Made by a program: the position numbers and the translations under genes
NCBI GenBank assembly: GCA_051873875.1
Contig: JBJEFI010000079.1
Span: forward strand, 1 to 64,000
DNA: 64,000 nucleotides
Origin: JBJEFI01 sp051873875
Lineage (GTDB): Bacteria; Bacillota; Bacilli; Bacillales; Bacillaceae_G
Reading direction: 5' to 3'
Notes under the pieces: model-generated
Database searches by the model: none
Told to the model about the DNA's origin: nothing
The model's input: only the letters and a program-made list of their open reading frames with translations
Shown here: in pieces, positions 26,206-34,646 of the stretch
Layout: each line of letters begins with the position of its first letter
Numbering within the stretch: the first letter of the stretch is position 1

Positions 26206-27849
26206 TTATTTTTCGATATATGCCCACTTGTAGCTGTAGTCACCACCGAAGTTATGTTTATAAATATCTTTTACATATGGTTTTTGAACATAAGCAATAC
26301 CACGTTGATACATTGGTGAAATAGCTGCATCATCTAATAAGATTTTTTCAGCTTCTTGTAAAGCTTTCCAACGTGCATCAGGATCTGTTAATAACTCGCC
26401 ACGAGATTTATTTACTAATTCATCATATTTTGGATTTGAGTAAGACATTTCGTTAAATGGTGATTTTGTTTCAAACATATCAACAAATGTCATTGGGTCT
26501 GGATAATCTGGACCCCAACCAGAAAGAGAGAATTCATAGTTTTGTTTTTTCTCTAAATCTAGTTTTTGTTTAAATGGTTGTTGCACAGCTTCTACTTTAA
26601 GACCAGGTAGATTTTTTTGTAATTCTTCTTGGATAAATGCGCCAACTTTTTTCGATGTATCATCATCATAGTTTAGCATTTTAACTGTAATTTCTTTTTG
26701 ACCAAGTTCTTTTTTCGCTTCTTCCCATAGTTTCTTAGCTTCTGCTACATTTGTTTTATACAAATCTCCATTTGCATCACGGAAATCTTTTCCATCAGGA
26801 CCATTTACAAATGCTTTTGGAACTAAGAAATAACCAGGAATAGAACCATCATTTAATAAAGTACCTGTAATGCCTTCTTTATCGTAAGCTAAGTTAATTG
26901 CTTGACGAACTTTTTGATTTGCGAACACTTTATTTTTTTGGTTATAACGAATAAAGTATAAACGAGAATCTGGTACTGTTTTAAATTCTGGGGTTGAGCG
27001 ATATTTATCGATAAACTCCGCTTTTAAAGTCGTACGATCTAATTTGCCTGTGTCATATAAGTTAACTGCTGTTGCTTGGTCTTTGATTACTTTTACATTA
27101 ATTTCTTCTAATTTAACAGTATCTTTATCCCAATAAGTGTCGTTTTTCTCCATTTTCCAACCCTCTTCATGTTTCCACTCAGTTAGTTTAAATGGACCGT
27201 TATAAACAGTATTTTCAGCTTCTAATGCAAATTTTTCGCCTTTTTCTTTCACAATCTTCTCATTGATTGGGAAGTATGTTCCAAATGTTGTTAATTCTAA
27301 GAAATATGGACATGGTTTTTCTAATTCAACAACAAGTGTTTTGTCGTCTTTTGCAACAGCCCCTAATTCTTCTGGTTTTGCTTTTCCTGTATTCACTTTT
27401 TCTGCATTTTTAATGTAGTATAAAATGAACGCATACTCAGCTGCTAATTCTTTGCTAAGGTTACGTTGCCATGCATAAACGAAATCTTTCGCTGTTACAG
27501 GGTCACCATTTGACCATTTTGCATCACGTAAGTGAAATGTATACGTTTTTTTGTCTTCACTAACATCCACTTTTTCCGCCATACCTGGAGTTGGTTTGTT
27601 GTCTTTATCTAGTCGGTATAACCCTTCCATTACGTTCGTTAATACTTCAAACGAAACACTGTCAGTTGTTTTTCCTGAATCCAACGAAGGAATCTCGGAA
27701 CTTGCTGCTAAATTAAGTACTTGTTTTGCTGCATCTTTTGAACCTTGTTTTGGTGTGGTGCTTGCTTTGTCATCGTCTTTTCCACATGCTGTTAGTGCCA
27801 TCGACCCAACTAAAGCGATAGATAAAGCTGCGCTGATCCTTTTCTTCAT
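26206..27849 (-). CDS. oppA: Oligopeptide ABC transporter substrate-binding lipoprotein
   Basis: Second OppA-type lipoprotein, 547 residues. The lipobox is MALTAC near residue 22. It shares with its neighbour the motifs AKWSNGDPVTAKDF, LRNGPF-like YNGPFKLTEWKHE, LAYDKEGI and WGPDYPDPMTF, so the two arose by tandem duplication. Its upstream region contains a palindrome matching the CodY box. In Bacillus, peptide binders of this type feed nutrition, sporulation and quorum peptides; which applies here is unknown. Confidence 0.95.
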   Translation of the reverse strand: MKKRISAALSIALVGSMALTACGKDDDKASTTPKQGSKDAAKQVLNLAASSEIPSLDSGKTTDSVSFEVLTNVMEGLYRLDKDNKPTPGMAEKVDVSEDKKTYTFHLRDAKWSNGDPVTAKDFVYAWQRNLSKELAAEYAFILYYIKNAEKVNTGKAKPEELGAVAKDDKTLVVELEKPCPYFLELTTFGTYFPINEKIVKEKGEKFALEAENTVYNGPFKLTEWKHEEGWKMEKNDTYWDKDTVKLEEINVKVIKDQATAVNLYDTGKLDRTTLKAEFIDKYRSTPEFKTVPDSRLYFIRYNQKNKVFANQKVRQAINLAYDKEGITGTLLNDGSIPGYFLVPKAFVNGPDGKDFRDANGDLYKTNVAEAKKLWEEAKKELGQKEITVKMLNYDDDTSKKVGAFIQEELQKNLPGLKVEAVQQPFKQKLDLEKKQNYEFSLSGWGPDYPDPMTFVDMFETKSPFNEMSYSNPKYDELVNKSRGELLTDPDARWKALQEAEKILLDDAAISPMYQRGIAYVQKPYVKDIYKHNFGGDYSYKWAYIEK

Positions 27850-27923
27850 TTTTTGTCCTCCTATACATTGTTGTTAATTCCCAATTAGAACTACAAATGT
27901 ACAACTCATAATTGTATTTTACA

Positions 27924-27938
27924 ATTTTTCTGAAAAAT
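27924..27938. promoter_or_regulatory. CodY-like box upstream of oppA
   Basis: ATTTTTCTGAAAAAT is a perfect palindrome matching the CodY consensus AATTTTCWGAAAATT at 13 of 15 positions. It lies about 75 bases upstream of the oppA start. CodY is known to repress peptide-transport genes in Bacillus; the link here is inferred. Confidence 0.55.
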
Positions 27939-28092
27939 TGCAACATTTTATTATTTAATTTTCTAAATTTTTAAAATTTCATTAAATTTTCCCTCAATTT
28001 GTTATCTTTTTTAAGAACGTGTTGCTAATTCATTACAAATGGTACAAAATAGAAAGTACTGACATTGATATTAACTATAGGATGTGATTTAT

Positions 28093-28815
28093 TTGTTTAG
28101 AAACATGATACCTAATTTGTTTACATTAGGTAACTTATACTGTGGCTTTTTGGCAGTTGGATATGTAAGTCAAGGAAAAGTAAATGATGCTGCTATTTTA
28201 GTACTTATCGGGATGATCTTAGATAGTATGGATGGACGTGTTGCTCGTATGCTGAAAGTAGACTCCCCACTAGGAAAAGAACTAGATTCATTGGCAGACA
28301 TCGTAACATTCGGTGTTGCTCCTTCTTTCTTAATGTATGCGACAGTCTTTGAAAACACTGGTTTAACTGGTCTTTTCGTAGCAGGGCTATTCCCTCTATT
28401 TGGGGCATATCGCCTAGCTCGTTTTAACGTGACACCAACGGCAACTTCTTTAAAATACTTTACTGGTGTACCAATTACAGCAGCAGGAACAATTGTTGCT
28501 TTACTTACATTAATTCACCATATGATTTCACCTATTATTTCAATTGTAGTGTTTGTAAGCTTAGCCTTTTTAATGGTTAGTCGCATTAAAATTCCAAGCT
28601 TTAAAGATATTCCATTGCCTCGTTACGGAACAATTGGAACGATTTTCGTCGGCGTTGCCTTATTTGTCATGTGGCAAACTAAAAAATTTGATTGGCCTGC
28701 ATTTTATTATGTTGCCTTACCTCTTTACTTAATTTGGATTACTTTTTATTTTGTAAAATCGAAAAAACAACCAAATCAAAAAAAGAAATGGCGCATTCGT
28801 AAAAAAAAACAATAA
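28093..28815 (+). CDS. pssA: CDP-diacylglycerol--serine O-phosphatidyltransferase
   Basis: Membrane enzyme making phosphatidylserine, precursor of phosphatidylethanolamine. The CDP-alcohol phosphotransferase signature appears complete as DSMDGRVAR, then GKELDSLAD, near residue 45-70, followed by several hydrophobic helices and a very basic C-terminus. I prefer TTG at 28093 with AGGATG about eight bases upstream (product MFRNMIPNLFTLGNLYCGF); GTG at 28084 is the alternative. The decarboxylase gene psd is not adjacent. Confidence 0.93.
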   Translation: MFRNMIPNLFTLGNLYCGFLAVGYVSQGKVNDAAILVLIGMILDSMDGRVARMLKVDSPLGKELDSLADIVTFGVAPSFLMYATVFENTGLTGLFVAGLFPLFGAYRLARFNVTPTATSLKYFTGVPITAAGTIVALLTLIHHMISPIISIVVFVSLAFLMVSRIKIPSFKDIPLPRYGTIGTIFVGVALFVMWQTKKFDWPAFYYVALPLYLIWITFYFVKSKKQPNQKKKWRIRKKKQ

Positions 28816-28826
28816 TACATACTTCT

Positions 28827-28870
28827 AAAAACAAGGGATAAAAAAGCAATTCTTTTTTATCCCTTGTTTT
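28827..28870. terminator. Terminator downstream of pssA
   Basis: AAAACAAGGGATAAAAAAG pairs with its complement ending CCCTTGTTTT across a five-base loop. Long and nearly perfect. Confidence 0.85.
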
Positions 28871-28945
28871 AGTTATAAAAATAATGCTCGTACATACATA
28901 TACATTGGACATCTTTTTATATAAATAATATAAGGAGGAATCATA

Positions 28946-29977
28946 ATGACAGAACAAAGAAGGACGATTTTGAAAATAGCCGCAACCTACATTGGAACAG
29001 TTATCGGGGCAGGCTTTGCAACGGGAAAAGAAATCGTTACTTTCTTTACAATTAATGGGTGGTACGGCTCAATCGGTATTATTATTTGCACCATTTTATT
29101 TATGTATTTCGGTACAAAAATTATGCTATTGTCTCATAAAATTGGTTCTCGCTCCATCCACGAATTTAACAGTTATATTTTCGGAGAAAAATTAGGTCTA
29201 GTTGTAAATGGCATTATTGGATTTGGTGTATTAGCAACAACAAGCGTTATGCTTTCAGGTGCAGGGTCTATTTTCGAAGAATACTTCCAACTACCAAAGT
29301 TAATTGGCATTCTCTTAACCATTGCATTTCTATTTTATATCGTAACAAAGGGTGTACACGGTGTCTTTGGAGTCAATAGCATTGTTGTCCCAATCCTTAT
29401 CACATTTGTCCTACTAGCAAATCTATTTACATTTTCAACGATTATTCCAAATGTAACTGCTCACCCCCCTTTTGCTAATACTACATGGTTTTCAATCTTA
29501 TCTAATCCACTTACATACGTTGCATTAAATATGTCATTGGCACAAATTGTCCTCGTTCCTCTTGCATATGAAATAGAAGATGAAGAAGCAATCAAGAAAG
29601 GTGGAATTGTTGGTGGTTTAGGCCTTGGGATTATTTTATTCCTTTGTCACGCTGTCTTATTAAATTTAGATAATCCTCACTTTTATAACATTCCAATTGC
29701 TGTCGTTATTAAAGGCTTGCAACCTACTTTACATTTCCTTTTTTTATTTATTATTTTAGGGGAAATTATTACGACACTTGTAGGGAATATTTACGGCTTA
29801 ACAAAGCAAATTCATTCCATGACAACTTTAAAATCCGATTTACTCGCTACTATGTTTATCTTAGTTTTTTGTTTTCTTATTAGTACATTTGACTATGGTA
29901 CACTTCTTTCTATTTTGTATCCTACTATCGGTTGGCTTACCTTCTTTATCTTTCCAATTCTTGCATTAAAAAAATAA
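28946..29977 (+). CDS. YkvI family membrane transporter-like protein
   Basis: Integral membrane protein of 343 residues with about ten hydrophobic helices. The first helix carries AATYIGTVIGAGFATGKEI, the glycine-rich break typical of LeuT-fold transporters and of the YkvI family. GGAGG precedes the ATG, and a bidirectional terminator follows. Substrate is not known for the family, and the neighbours give no hint. Confidence 0.88.
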   Translation: MTEQRRTILKIAATYIGTVIGAGFATGKEIVTFFTINGWYGSIGIIICTILFMYFGTKIMLLSHKIGSRSIHEFNSYIFGEKLGLVVNGIIGFGVLATTSVMLSGAGSIFEEYFQLPKLIGILLTIAFLFYIVTKGVHGVFGVNSIVVPILITFVLLANLFTFSTIIPNVTAHPPFANTTWFSILSNPLTYVALNMSLAQIVLVPLAYEIEDEEAIKKGGIVGGLGLGIILFLCHAVLLNLDNPHFYNIPIAVVIKGLQPTLHFLFLFIILGEIITTLVGNIYGLTKQIHSMTTLKSDLLATMFILVFCFLISTFDYGTLLSILYPTIGWLTFFIFPILALKK

Positions 29978-30006
29978 AAAGAAGGCAAAATAACTGCCTT
30001 CTTTTT
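29976..30006. terminator. Bidirectional terminator
   Basis: AAAAAGAAGGCA pairs with TGCCTTCTTTTT across seven bases between converging genes. Confidence 0.85.
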
Positions 30007-30008
30007 AC

Positions 30009-30401
30009 TTATTCACAATCTTCACATACATCAAAGAAAACACCATATTGCACGAAAAAAGATGGTTTTAACTGTACTTTAAACATTTTAGATGGTGTAC
30101 GTGCTAATCGAAATGTCATACTCTTTTCAAAGCTATCATCAAGTGTAATAACATCCTTTACAGCAATGTTTTTTAACTCTACTAATCGTTGGCCATGCTG
30201 GAACCATTGAATCGTGCATTGATTATAGTCATCCCAGCGAATATAAATTTGATTTTCTACATTTTTATTGCAATCGCTCCCTATCGGTCCATCAATTTCA
30301 TCATATACAATCACTTCATTGTCTTTAAATTGAATTTGATATTTTTCCATTGATGTAGCTGGTATTTTCTTGCCGATAAAATGTTCTAATGGTTCATGCA
30401 T
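30009..30401 (-). CDS. Hypothetical protein, 130 residues
   Basis: Not recognised. Soluble, beta-rich looking protein, with no signal peptide. It ends in a small Cys-containing tail (DVCEDCE) that could bind metal or be a redox site. The pattern of short strands such as YIRWDDYNQCTIQWF and MTFRLARTPSKMFKVQL suggests a barrel fold. AAAGGGGA precedes the ATG. Transcribed alone on the minus strand between terminators. Confidence 0.75.
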   Translation of the reverse strand: MHEPLEHFIGKKIPATSMEKYQIQFKDNEVIVYDEIDGPIGSDCNKNVENQIYIRWDDYNQCTIQWFQHGQRLVELKNIAVKDVITLDDSFEKSMTFRLARTPSKMFKVQLKPSFFVQYGVFFDVCEDCE

Positions 30402-30551
30402 ATATATTTCCCCTTTATTTCTTTACTCTAATTCGCATTATCTCATACGACACATCACACCGCCACGAAATTTATCGAATATTCGTAAATCACTCCATAT
30501 GGACTATATCTTTTGGCACATTTTTTTACTTTAGGACTCATTTTGAACATA

Positions 30552-30583
30552 AAAAAGGGGTTTCACTAAACATGAAATCCCCT
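30552..30583 (-). terminator. Terminator downstream of pgcM
   Basis: On the minus strand GGGGATTTCA pairs with TGAAACCCC across seven bases, followed by six Ts. Confidence 0.8.
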
Positions 30584-30592
30584 CTTTCCTTT

Positions 30593-31258
30593 TTATGCTA
30601 AACAAGCATTCATAATACGCTCTAATGACAATTGGGATGTATTTTCTACAATCATATTTGCTTTAGCCATTGATTGTGCTTCACCAACACCAACCGAATA
30701 CATTCCTGCTGCATTAATTGCCTCAATACCAGCCTCTGCATCTTCAATACCTACACAGTCTTTATAGGTAACATGCAGTGCATCTGCCGCTTTCATAAAG
30801 ACCTCCGGATGGGGCTTACCATGTACAACTGTTGCTGCATCTACAATGTAATCAATATATTCCCCTACTTCTAAACGATCAATTACTTCAAAAGCATTTT
30901 TACTTGCTGAAGCAATTCCAATTTTCATCCCTTTCTCTTTAATCGCTTTAAGGAATGAAATAACCCCAGGCAATACATCTGCTGGTGTAATTTGTTTTAT
31001 AAATGTTTTATAAAGTTCATTCTTCTTTGTTGCTAGTGCTTCTTTTTCTTCATATGTAAAATCATTTTCACGATGACCTTTTGCTAAAATACGCTCCAAT
31101 GAATCCATGCGGTTTACACCTTTTAACGATTCATTAAATTCACGATCAAAGGGAATATGTAATTCTTCTCCTAATGCTTTCCATGCTAAATAATGATATT
31201 CCGCTGTATCTGTAATAACACCATCTAAATCAAAAATAAACGCTTTCACTTGTTTCAT
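30593..31258 (-). CDS. pgcM: Beta-phosphoglucomutase (HAD superfamily)
   Basis: Interconverts beta-glucose 1-phosphate and glucose 6-phosphate. The nucleophile motif is FIFDLDGVITDTAEYHYLAW near residue 8, with the cap-domain Lys/Arg region (LKGVNRMDSLERIL), GIASASKNA and the GIEDAEAGIEAINAAGM Mg2+ loop; all match the PgmB subfamily. ATG at 31258 has GGAGG upstream; the 25 longer residues are spurious. In many Bacillus the gene sits beside maltose phosphorylase; here it is alone, with a cre-like site in its promoter. Confidence 0.92.
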   Translation of the reverse strand: MKQVKAFIFDLDGVITDTAEYHYLAWKALGEELHIPFDREFNESLKGVNRMDSLERILAKGHRENDFTYEEKEALATKKNELYKTFIKQITPADVLPGVISFLKAIKEKGMKIGIASASKNAFEVIDRLEVGEYIDYIVDAATVVHGKPHPEVFMKAADALHVTYKDCVGIEDAEAGIEAINAAGMYSVGVGEAQSMAKANMIVENTSQLSLERIMNACLA

Positions 31259-31307
31259 TATTAAATCCTCCAATATTCCTTTATATGTACAGTATCCACT
31301 TAAAAAA

Positions 31308-31322
31308 AGCAAACGTTTGCAT
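31308..31322 (-). promoter_or_regulatory. cre-like operator over the pgcM promoter
   Basis: Minus strand ATGCAAACGTTTGCT fits the CcpA cre consensus WTGNAANCGNWNNCW at every fixed position and contains the perfect palindrome GCAAACGTTTGC. It overlaps a TTGCTT (-35) that is 17 bases from TACATA (-10). A LacI-family sugar regulator such as MalR could also use it. Confidence 0.7.
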
Positions 31323-31390
31323 AAACTTATCATACACCGCTACCACTTATTATTCAATCTTAATTTATTCCTTTTTTCCCCTACACATAT

Positions 31391-31420
31391 AAAAAGAATG
31401 AGTGAATCACTCATTCTTTT
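31391..31420 (-). terminator. Terminator at the end of topB
   Basis: AAAAAGAATGAGTGA and TCACTCATTCTTTT form a near-perfect palindrome of 28 bases that includes the topB stop codon; Ts follow. Confidence 0.8.
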
Positions 31421-33584
31421 GTTGTTTTTCATAAATAAAACTCAGCTTTCCATCATTCCACTTTACCTTTGCATCAAATACATTATCATCTTTTTTGAAG
31501 CCTTTTATTACTTCTGTTGGTTCTCCCTTTAGTAATAATCTTACATTTTTTTGAGAAATCGTTTTTCCTAGAATTTTCTTAGAAATAGAAAATGTACATT
31601 TTTTATTTCCGTAATTCGCACATCCATAAAATTTGCCCATATCTATCATATCACCGCCACATTGCATGCATTTTCCAACTTTTTTTCGTTCTTTATATGT
31701 TCCTTTCGATAAGCTAGACTGTTTACTAATTTGTTCAATATTATAGGCATTAAAATCCCAAGTTACTGCTTCTTTTTGGGCATCTTCTATTATCTTTGCT
31801 GTTAATTTTTTTACTTGTTCCATGAAATTCGATGCAGTTGCTGTTCCTTCTCCAATTTCATGAAGTCGTTGTTCCCACTTGGCAGTCATCTCTGGAGAGG
31901 CTAATAACTGTGCTCCAATAGCATCAATTAATAACATCCCTTTTTCTGTAGCAAATACTTGGTTTTTCTTCACATCTATATATTTTCGCTGCTTCAAAAC
32001 GTTAATAATTCCAGCCCTTGTTGCTTCTGTTCCAAGTCCTTCTGTTCGATTTAATACCTTCATTAATGACTCATCTTCAACGTGCTTACCTGCCGTCTTC
32101 ATAACAGCAATTAATTGTCCTTCTGTGTATCGCTTTGGTGGTTGTGTTTTTCCACTCTTCACCTTAACACTCTTTACAATACCACTCTGATCTTTTTCAA
32201 TAGGTGGAAGAACGGCTTCTTTTTCTTCTTCTTTTTCATTTATGTATTTAACACGACGCCATCCATCTTGTACTTTTACTTTTCCCTTTGAAACAAAGGT
32301 TGCTCTCCCCTCTACAACAGTATGAATCGTCGTATAATCAAAAATTGCTTTCTCACAATGAGCCGCTAATAAACTGCGAACAATTAAATCATAAATTTGC
32401 TGTTCCTCTGTTGTAAGCTTACTTATATTTGGAACTTGCTCCGTCGGAATAATGGCATAGTGATCCGTGACTTTTTTTTCATTCACATAGCGCTTGTCAT
32501 TTATAATCGTTTCTTTTGCCAATGGAAAGAAAGGTGCGTAAACAGGTATTTGTTTTATCTTCTCTAAAATAAGTTCAAAGCCCTGCGCTTCTTCTTTCGT
32601 AACAAAACTTGAATCTGAACGTGGATAGGAAATAATGCCCTTTACATATAATTTCTGAGCAGTATCCAACGTCTTTTGTGGTGACATTTTATATCGCTTA
32701 TTTGCATCTCCTTGCAAAGAAGATAAATTATATAAAAAAGGTGGCTGAAATTCTTTTCGTTCTTTTTCAACATCGGTTACAACCGCTTCTTTTCCTTCAC
32801 AAAATGCCGCTATTTTTTTAGCCATTTCCTCACTTGTAATTCGACTATCGTTATCCTTATGCCACTTTCCTTCATATAAATGACTATCCATTTTAAACTT
32901 AGCAAATACTTCCCAAAATGGTTCAGATACGAAAGAAGCAATTTCTTTTTCTCGTTTTACAATTAAGGCCAATGTTGGTGTTTGTACTCTTCCAACTGAA
33001 AAAACATCGTGAATACCTGCATGTTGTAATAATAACGTATACACTCTAGATGCATTCATTCCAACAAGCCAATCGGCACAAGCACGACTATAAGCTTCAA
33101 AATAAATATTTCGTGTCTCTTCTTCTTCCAATAAATTCTCAAAACCTTTTAATACTGCATTTTCTGTTAAAGAGGAAATCCACAATCTTTTTGTAGGCTT
33201 TGTGTTTCCACTCACTGATAAAATGAGCCGTACAATATGTTCCCCTTCTCGCTCACAGTCACCAGCCATAATAATCTCGCTTACTTTTGAATCATGAACG
33301 AGTTGTTTAATGATTGCAAATTGCTTATATTTTCCCTTCGATACAACATGCATAAAGCGCGTTGGAATCATTGGTAATGTTGATATATTCCATTTTTTCC
33401 ATTTTTCATCATACACTTCAGGCGCGACTAATTCACATAAATGTCCAATTGCCCAAGTTAAATATGCACCTTGTGGAAATTGAAGACAAGGCTGAATTTC
33501 TACATAGCCGTCCTTTTTTTTAAAAGAAAAAGGTGCCGCTATTTTTAATCCTTGATCCGGTTTTTCTGCAATAATTAACTTCAT
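31407..33584 (-). CDS. topB: DNA topoisomerase III
   Basis: Type IA topoisomerase of 725 residues that decatenates and relaxes DNA through a single-strand break. It begins with the TOPRIM domain (MKLIIAEKPDQGLKIAAPF and MAGDCEREGEHIVRL). The active-site tyrosine lies in GIISYPRSDSSFVTKEE near residue 315. The last quarter has one four-Cys zinc ribbon (CMQCGGDM ... FYGCANYGNKKC) and a Lys-rich end. ATG at 33584 follows AGGAG at good distance. Confidence 0.94.
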   Translation of the reverse strand: MKLIIAEKPDQGLKIAAPFSFKKKDGYVEIQPCLQFPQGAYLTWAIGHLCELVAPEVYDEKWKKWNISTLPMIPTRFMHVVSKGKYKQFAIIKQLVHDSKVSEIIMAGDCEREGEHIVRLILSVSGNTKPTKRLWISSLTENAVLKGFENLLEEEETRNIYFEAYSRACADWLVGMNASRVYTLLLQHAGIHDVFSVGRVQTPTLALIVKREKEIASFVSEPFWEVFAKFKMDSHLYEGKWHKDNDSRITSEEMAKKIAAFCEGKEAVVTDVEKERKEFQPPFLYNLSSLQGDANKRYKMSPQKTLDTAQKLYVKGIISYPRSDSSFVTKEEAQGFELILEKIKQIPVYAPFFPLAKETIINDKRYVNEKKVTDHYAIIPTEQVPNISKLTTEEQQIYDLIVRSLLAAHCEKAIFDYTTIHTVVEGRATFVSKGKVKVQDGWRRVKYINEKEEEKEAVLPPIEKDQSGIVKSVKVKSGKTQPPKRYTEGQLIAVMKTAGKHVEDESLMKVLNRTEGLGTEATRAGIINVLKQRKYIDVKKNQVFATEKGMLLIDAIGAQLLASPEMTAKWEQRLHEIGEGTATASNFMEQVKKLTAKIIEDAQKEAVTWDFNAYNIEQISKQSSLSKGTYKERKKVGKCMQCGGDMIDMGKFYGCANYGNKKCTFSISKKILGKTISQKNVRLLLKGEPTEVIKGFKKDDNVFDAKVKWNDGKLSFIYEKQQKNE

Positions 33585-33680
33585 TTTCAATTTCTCCTAA
33601 ACATAACATCGTATTACCATTATACGTCGATTCCCATTCTTTCCAACTATTCGATTAAACTATTCTTTCTATTTATAATA

Positions 33681-33714
33681 AAAAAGACTTCCTCCTTTTG
33701 TAGGGAAGCCTCTT
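33681..33714 (-). terminator. Terminator after the 75-residue gene
   Basis: On the minus strand GGCTTCC pairs with GGAAGTC (one G-U) across about 10 bases, with six Ts following. Confidence 0.7.
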
Positions 33715-33721
33715 TCTTTTA

Positions 33722-33946
33722 TTATTCGCATACTGGATTACGCGGATATTTTGTGAATTCCACTTCTTCAATGATTTTAGAACGTTTTGTTACTAAAATC
33801 ACATAATTGACCGTCCAAATAAATGTTGGAAAACCAGTCTCATCTACAATCATTGCTTCAAATTCATCGTCCATTTCTCTTTCAAACCGTTCTTTTGTAT
33901 ACGTTTCTGTTTCAGTTGAAAAATCTTTCCATTCACATAAAACCAT
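33722..33946 (-). CDS. Hypothetical protein, 74 residues
   Basis: Not recognised. Small acidic protein, with central segment FEAMIVDETGFPTFIWTVNYVILVTKR that reads as alternating beta strands. No membrane helix. ATG at 33946 follows GGGTGATTTCA. It is monocistronic with a terminator and divergent from the cold-shock gene. No functional inference is possible. Confidence 0.7.
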   Translation of the reverse strand: MVLCEWKDFSTETETYTKERFEREMDDEFEAMIVDETGFPTFIWTVNYVILVTKRSKIIEEVEFTKYPRNPVCE

Positions 33947-34138
33947 TGAAATCACCCCTATTCATTAATGCCTATACTATAACACATTTTTTTGTAGAAT
34001 AGTAGATATTTCACCAATTTTTGTATAAAAATGAGATAAAAGCTAGTATAAATCTATCTTGCAATTGCTTCTTTTTTAATTGTTATATATATCAGAAAAC
34101 AACTGTTATATAATACAAATTACATATAAAACGCTTAC

Positions 34139-34167
34139 TTGCTATTTATTGTAATTTATTGTATATT
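34139..34167 (+). promoter_or_regulatory. Promoter of the cold-shock gene
   Basis: TTGCTA (34139-34144) and TATATT (34162-34167) are spaced by 17 bases, giving a short leader of roughly 28 bases before the ATG. Confidence 0.55.
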
Positions 34168-34202
34168 ATAAATGTATTTAATGTTTTTAGGAGGAGTTAG
34201 TC

Positions 34203-34400
34203 ATGCAAGGTAAGGTAAAATGGTTTAACAATGAAAAAGGATTTGGCTTCATCGAAGGAGAAAACGAAACAGATATTTTCGTTCACTTCTCTGCAATTCA
34301 AGGTGACGGCTATAAATCTTTAGAAGAAGGTCAAGCTGTATCTTTCGACATCGTTGAAGGTAACCGCGGCCCTCAAGCTGCAAACGTTGTAAAATTATAA
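34203..34400 (+). CDS. Cold-shock protein, CspA/CspB family
   Basis: Single OB-fold RNA/DNA chaperone of 65 residues. Both RNA-binding motifs are intact: KWFNNEKGFGFIE (RNP1) and DIFVHFSAI (RNP2). Such proteins melt mRNA secondary structure during cold or stationary phase. AGGAGG precedes the ATG. Several csp paralogues are usual in Bacillus, so the exact letter is not assignable. Confidence 0.96.
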   Translation: MQGKVKWFNNEKGFGFIEGENETDIFVHFSAIQGDGYKSLEEGQAVSFDIVEGNRGPQAANVVKL

Positions 34401-34412
34401 TTTTACAGGTCC

Positions 34413-34445
34413 AAAGGCTATTCAGTTATACTGAATAGCCTTTTT
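34413..34445. terminator. Terminator downstream of the cold-shock gene
   Basis: AAAGGCTATTCAG pairs with CTGAATAGCCTTT across five bases, then a T-run. An unexplained palindrome GTAAAATTATAATTTTAC overlaps the stop codon just upstream. Confidence 0.85.
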
Positions 34446-34448
34446 ATT

Positions 34449-34646
34449 TTATCCTTCATCTTGAATTAATTGCTCCCCTAATTTTTGCAACGTTTGCCCT
34501 ACTGTACAAGTATGATTACAAAAATGCTGCGCAACATTGCGACTGTGGTCTTTGCGAAACTGTGTATAGACAAAACAACCTTCACAATAGTACTGAACCG
34601 TATTATGTATATTTGTAATAACTTGTTTTTTCTGCTCTTTATTCAT
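34449..34646 (-). CDS. Small zinc-finger protein (YpeQ-like)
   Basis: A 65-residue protein with a probable zinc site: YCEGCFVY (CxxC) near residue 20 and FCNHTC (CxxxC with His) near residue 43. The family is known in Bacillus as a zinc-finger domain protein next to the RNase H-like YpeP. Its start overlaps the end of that gene by eight bases, so the two are co-translated. A role in nucleic-acid binding is inferred from the pairing. Confidence 0.75.
   Translation of the reverse strand: MNKEQKKQVITNIHNTVQYYCEGCFVYTQFRKDHSRNVAQHFCNHTCTVGQTLQKLGEQLIQDEG

Noticed and set aside
34389..34406. Palindrome GTAAAATTATAATTTTAC as an operator
   Set aside because: It overlaps the last codons and stop of the cold-shock gene and is AT-rich; better explained by chance or by mRNA 3' structure.
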